Below, piece by piece: positions 42,226 through 44,630 of a DNA stretch of 44,630 bases; within the stretch, counting starts at the first letter, position 1, and every line of letters begins with the position of its first letter. The translations under genes and the position numbers were made by a program. The DNA lies in assembly GCA_904419295.1 (NCBI GenBank), contig CAJFRA010000004.1, forward strand, positions 68,710-113,339. Direction: 5' to 3'. The DNA comes from Candidatus Pseudobutyricicoccus lothianensis (lineage in GTDB: Bacteria > Bacillota > Clostridia > Oscillospirales > Butyricicoccaceae). Below the pieces are notes generated by a model. That model made no database searches. It had not been told where the DNA came from and saw only the letters and a program-made list of their open reading frames with translations.

Positions 42226-42576
42226 TCACCTTTCCCGGCGGAAAACGCGGATCATCAGCCGGCCCTCTTCCACTTTGGCTTCTCCTTGGTCCACCATCTG
42301 GCCGATCAGCTGCAGCTCCGCATTGTGCCGCCCCTCATCTTCGCCAGCCAATCCCCAAAAATAAGCTTCCATCGCCTCATTGCGGGGCACGTTTAAATAC
42401 CGGTTTAAATGTTCTACGTACTTTTCCATATCCCCTTGACAATTTGAAGAAAAGCAAAGTTCAAACCCATCGGGCCGGCGCCGCAGATCCATATGGATCT
42501 CATCCGCCCCTGCATTGAATTGAAAGATCACCAGTTCATCAATGATCTTGCTCATTTTTTGTCGAATACTATTCAT
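42226..42576 (-). CDS. Uncharacterised 116-residue cytoplasmic protein
   Basis: This is a soluble, mixed alpha/beta-looking protein with no membrane helix and two Cys (residues 41 and 46). I do not recognise a family. The stretch D-M-E-K-Y-V-E-H-L-N-R-Y-L-N-V-P-R-N is distinctive. The ATG at 42576 follows GAGGAGAG and overlaps the DUF1576 stop by 8 bp, so its translation is coupled to it. It is probably a dedicated partner of that membrane protein. Confidence 0.75.
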   Translation of the reverse strand: MNSIRQKMSKIIDELVIFQFNAGADEIHMDLRRRPDGFELCFSSNCQGDMEKYVEHLNRYLNVPRNEAMEAYFWGLAGEDEGRHNAELQLIGQMVDQGEAKVEEGRLMIRVFRRER

Positions 42577-43843
42577 CTTCTTTTTCTCTCCTCAATGCTT
42601 GGATCAACGGCAGCAGCACGATGCACACCAGGCCTGCTGCAAAGCCGTTGTTATATAGGTTCAGGCCGCTGTACAACACCCCTACGTTGAGCACTACAGA
42701 CGCATGAATGATACCGGCGACTGTACCCCACAGCGGTCCAAAGTGACCGGCAATCGGCGCCAGGCCGGTGGAAAACAGGGCAGCCAGCATCACTGCTGGG
42801 TCTGTGAGATCCCACACCATGCACCAGGAGCTGATGACCACCCCTAGCATCACCCAAACAATGTTTTTCAAATGCTTGCCAAAAGCACCGAAGCCCACAA
42901 TGGTAAAAATGCCTCCGATGGTAGGGCCGTTCAACTGCCCGCCTACCAGCAACACATAACCGGCAGCAAATAGCCCCACGACACCCATATTGATCAAAGT
43001 GACTGGATAGCCATCCATTAAGATAAAATCGGCGATAGAACGGCCGGAATGCCTGGTCAAATGCCAAAAGCCTCGAAAACTGCGTCCATTGTACCACCAA
43101 CCCAATGCGATCATGCTGGTAAACAGCAACCCCAAAAAGAGGGCCATCTCTGCATTATGCCCTTCTCCCCATACCAGGCGCGTATCAAAGTCATTGCCAA
43201 ATGAGCGCAAGAGCGACACCAATACAAGCCCCACCAGGCCGGCGGCAAACCCAACGTTATATAAGTTATAACCTTGGTGCAGCCGGATGGTATATGCCGC
43301 AATGGGCGGCAGTACAAAGCCAATGAAGACGCCCACCAACGTGGAAAAAAGAATACTGGGCCAAAAATGCCAATCCCTTGTCATCAAGGCCATTTCCGTG
43401 ACAATAGGCGAAAGCGAAGTGCCAAACAGACCGATGTAAACATAGCGGGCCAGGCTGGTATGCTGGCACCATGCGTATATCTGTGTCCCCAATAGGATCG
43501 GCAAAACATTGAGCAGATTTTTACCAAAGAGAGAAAAGCCACCCATCAAAAAACAACAGGCCACACTCATCCCCATAAAAGGTACTTTCAACGCCTTCAG
43601 CAGCAATATGGAACAAAGCATCATGATACCTGCATTAAAAAAAGCTGCACCAGCCGATGCTACTCCAATGTAATCTGTAATGAGTGCATCAGATTGCAAA
43701 AAGATCTGAACCATTCCCCGGGCAATGCTGGCCGGGGAGCCCATGGCAAAAGCTACGACCAGCAGCGAGATCGCAAATAAAAGCAATGTACTGTAAACCA
43801 ATCTTCCTGGGTTGTCTTCTTGGTACCGTAAGGAAAATTTCAT
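42569..43843 (-). CDS. DUF1576 membrane protein with internal duplication
   Basis: The protein is 424 residues with about 10-12 membrane helices and appears to be a DUF1576 family member. Two halves end in near-identical motifs: G-Y-N-L-Y-N-V-G-F-A-A-G-L-V in the middle and G-L-N-L-Y-N-N-G-F-A-A-G-L-V at the C-terminus. Each is preceded by F-S-T-x-x-x-x-I and G-K-x-L-x-N segments, which shows an internal repeat as in many transporters. The substrate is unknown. The ATG at 43843 follows a G-rich AAGGGGGG site. It is the first gene of a three-gene operon. Confidence 0.87.
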   Translation of the reverse strand: MKFSLRYQEDNPGRLVYSTLLLFAISLLVVAFAMGSPASIARGMVQIFLQSDALITDYIGVASAGAAFFNAGIMMLCSILLLKALKVPFMGMSVACCFLMGGFSLFGKNLLNVLPILLGTQIYAWCQHTSLARYVYIGLFGTSLSPIVTEMALMTRDWHFWPSILFSTLVGVFIGFVLPPIAAYTIRLHQGYNLYNVGFAAGLVGLVLVSLLRSFGNDFDTRLVWGEGHNAEMALFLGLLFTSMIALGWWYNGRSFRGFWHLTRHSGRSIADFILMDGYPVTLINMGVVGLFAAGYVLLVGGQLNGPTIGGIFTIVGFGAFGKHLKNIVWVMLGVVISSWCMVWDLTDPAVMLAALFSTGLAPIAGHFGPLWGTVAGIIHASVVLNVGVLYSGLNLYNNGFAAGLVCIVLLPLIQALRREKEDE

Positions 43844-43857
43844 CCCTTCCCCCCTTT

Positions 43858-43900
43858 TACCATTTGGTATTATTTTACCATATTTCCTCTGCCCTCTCAA
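43858..43900 (-). promoter_or_regulatory. Promoter and putative operator of the DUF1576 operon
   Basis: On the minus strand TTGAGA (43895-43900) and TAAAAT (43872-43877) have a 17-bp spacer. Just downstream is the inverted repeat TACCA-TT-TGGTA (43858-43869), and TTTTACCAT is repeated at 43855 and 43874. A regulator bound there would block initiation. The facing XRE protein is an obvious candidate. Confidence 0.6.
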
Positions 43901-44096
43901 TAGAAGCCGCCTCCATTTGCAATTTTCTTTCTTTCAAAATCTCGCTATTCATCGCAAAATTTTTGAAAAAAAAGAAAAAAGCCGGAATTTATACCGACTT
44001 TAGCCAATTCTGTCACTTATTTGCTTTTCATCCGTCTTTTAAATGTAGGTTATAGGTATTTTTCCAAATCTCACCTACAGAAAGGAGGCTGCCATT

Positions 44097-44300
44097 ATGC
44101 AACTTGGGCAAGAAATCGGCTCAAAACTGCGGGCACGCCGGCTCCAACTGGGCATGACGCAGGAGCAACTTGCCTATCTGTCCCATACCAGTGTTTCCCA
44201 AGTGGGACGGATCGAACGTGGCCAAGGGAATTACACCATCAAATCCCTGGAAGCCATGTTACAAGCCTTGTCAATATCTTTGATAGGCCTATGGAATTAG
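44097..44300 (+). CDS. Small XRE-family HTH regulator
   Basis: The protein is 67 residues and consists only of a Cro/C1-type helix-turn-helix (about residues 6-62): L-R-A-R-R-L-Q-L-G-M-T-Q-E-Q-L-A-Y-L-S then S-V-S-Q-V-G-R-I-E-R-G. It has no ligand-binding domain. AAAGGAGG precedes the ATG. It is divergent from the DUF1576 operon and may repress it through the TACCA/TGGTA repeat. The gap 43901-44096 is A/T-rich and holds no other gene. Confidence 0.9.
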   Translation: MQLGQEIGSKLRARRLQLGMTQEQLAYLSHTSVSQVGRIERGQGNYTIKSLEAMLQALSISLIGLWN

Positions 44301-44308
44301 TTGCTGCC

Positions 44309-44341
44309 AAAAGGAGTAGGGGCCCCTCCCCTGCTCCTTTT
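44309..44341 (+). terminator. Terminator of the XRE gene
   Basis: A 14-bp stem with one T-G wobble (44309-44322 and 44328-44341) has a 5-nt loop and a T-rich end. It is 9 bp after the stop codon. Bases 44342-44540 are A/T-rich and I see no gene in them. Confidence 0.8.
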
Positions 44342-44540
44342 CTCTCTATGCTATTACTATAACGGATAAAAAGGAAAAATGTAACATTTACTTTCAAAGA
44401 ATCATTCTTTTTATTTCTTGTTATTCAGCCCTATTGCGCCCTAAATCTCTCTTTTTCACCTATGTTCGCGCTTTTTCGCCATATTTTATTGTTTTGATTT
44501 GCTCTTTCTATAGCCTCATGTAAGCGAGATTCGCCGGGAA

Positions 44541-44575
44541 AGAAAAAAGAGAAGATACAGAAAGTACCTTCTCTT
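44541..44575 (-). terminator. Terminator of the partial tRNA gene
   Basis: An 8-bp stem AAGAGAAG/CTTCTCTT (44547-44554 and 44568-44575) is followed on the minus strand by TTTT-C-TTT, directly after the tRNA 3' end. Confidence 0.75.
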
Positions 44576-44580
44576 GGAGA

Positions 44581-44630
44581 TGGTGGGCCTTCAGGGACTC
44601 GAACCCGGGACCGTCCGGTTATGAGCCGGA
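44581..44630 (-). tRNA. Partial tRNA with CAT anticodon (Met or Ile2)
   Basis: On the minus strand the window cuts the gene at the start of the anticodon stem. Visible are stem TCCGG/CCGGA with loop CTCATAA, a T loop TTCGAGT, the 3' acceptor half AAGGCCC, discriminator A and an encoded CCA (44581-44583). The CAT anticodon fits elongator Met, initiator Met or the lysidine-modified Ile2. The arm sequences resemble Bacillus Ile2 most, but the missing 5' half prevents a decision. Confidence 0.88.

Noticed and set aside
43966-44001. Minus-strand hairpin GTCGG/CCGGC followed by a long T-run.
   Set aside because: The stem is short with a wobble, and no minus-strand gene ends nearby. The tRNA at the window end already has its own terminator.

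Overview
The window looks like chromosomal DNA from a moderately G+C-rich anaerobic Firmicute, most likely a gut-type Clostridia (Oscillospiraceae-like). This is inferred from gene content and strong AGGAGG ribosome binding sites. The content includes a hydroxyacyl-CoA dehydratase activase pair, Rex, a CD1247-type zinc-ribbon protein, DUF1576, YitT, a NusG domain II/Gx transporter pair and a DUF362 ferredoxin-like protein. There is no phage, CRISPR array, complete insertion sequence or integrase. One A/T-rich patch (about 34.8-35.9 kb) stands out as acquired DNA.

Layout. 1-2.2 kb (+): end of an acyl-CoA dehydratase activase and its partner. 2.3-8.5 kb (-): probable polA - LMW phosphatase - rimI - tsaD - rex - M29 aminopeptidase operon. 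8.7 kb: tRNA-Gln(CUG) with its own promoter and terminator. 8.9-11.4 kb (-): dCMP deaminase, a lone ABC ATPase and a diacylglycerol-type glycosyltransferase. 11.5-16.6 kb (-): response regulator, short-loop histidine kinase, ABC ATPase and large FtsX-type permease, with matching palindromes in front of the regulator and the ATPase. 16.8-19.2 kb: YitT, a cold-shock gene with a long structured leader, and the NusG-II/Gx pair. 19.3-23.4 kb (-): MoxR - DUF58 - transglutaminase. 23.7-28.0 kb (-): endonuclease IV-like protein, M24 peptidase, DUF5714, EF-P, CD1247-like protein and a small membrane protein.

28.1-33.4 kb: an unknown TIM-barrel-like protein, a 65-residue protein with 12 cysteines, a DUF362 ferredoxin-like protein, and glycerol kinase divergent from a threonine synthase-like enzyme; the last two promoters share a -35 palindrome. 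33.5-37.3 kb: a CmpB-like membrane protein, a CBS protein with a structured leader, the A/T-rich island with a GNAT acetyltransferase, and an M20-family protein that has lost metal ligands. 37.3-41.6 kb: MerR regulator, CorC/HlyC-type protein, a lipoprotein and a MATE transporter whose short leader contains an intrinsic terminator. 41.7-44.3 kb: YcxB - unknown - DUF1576 operon facing a tiny XRE regulator. The window ends inside a CAT-anticodon tRNA.

The best candidates for new biology are the MATE leader attenuator, the 12-cysteine membrane mini-protein, the paired operators of the two-component/ABC locus, the cold-shock leader hairpin, the ligand-deficient M20 protein and the DUF1576 operon. 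All functional statements come from reading motifs and context; no database search was run.
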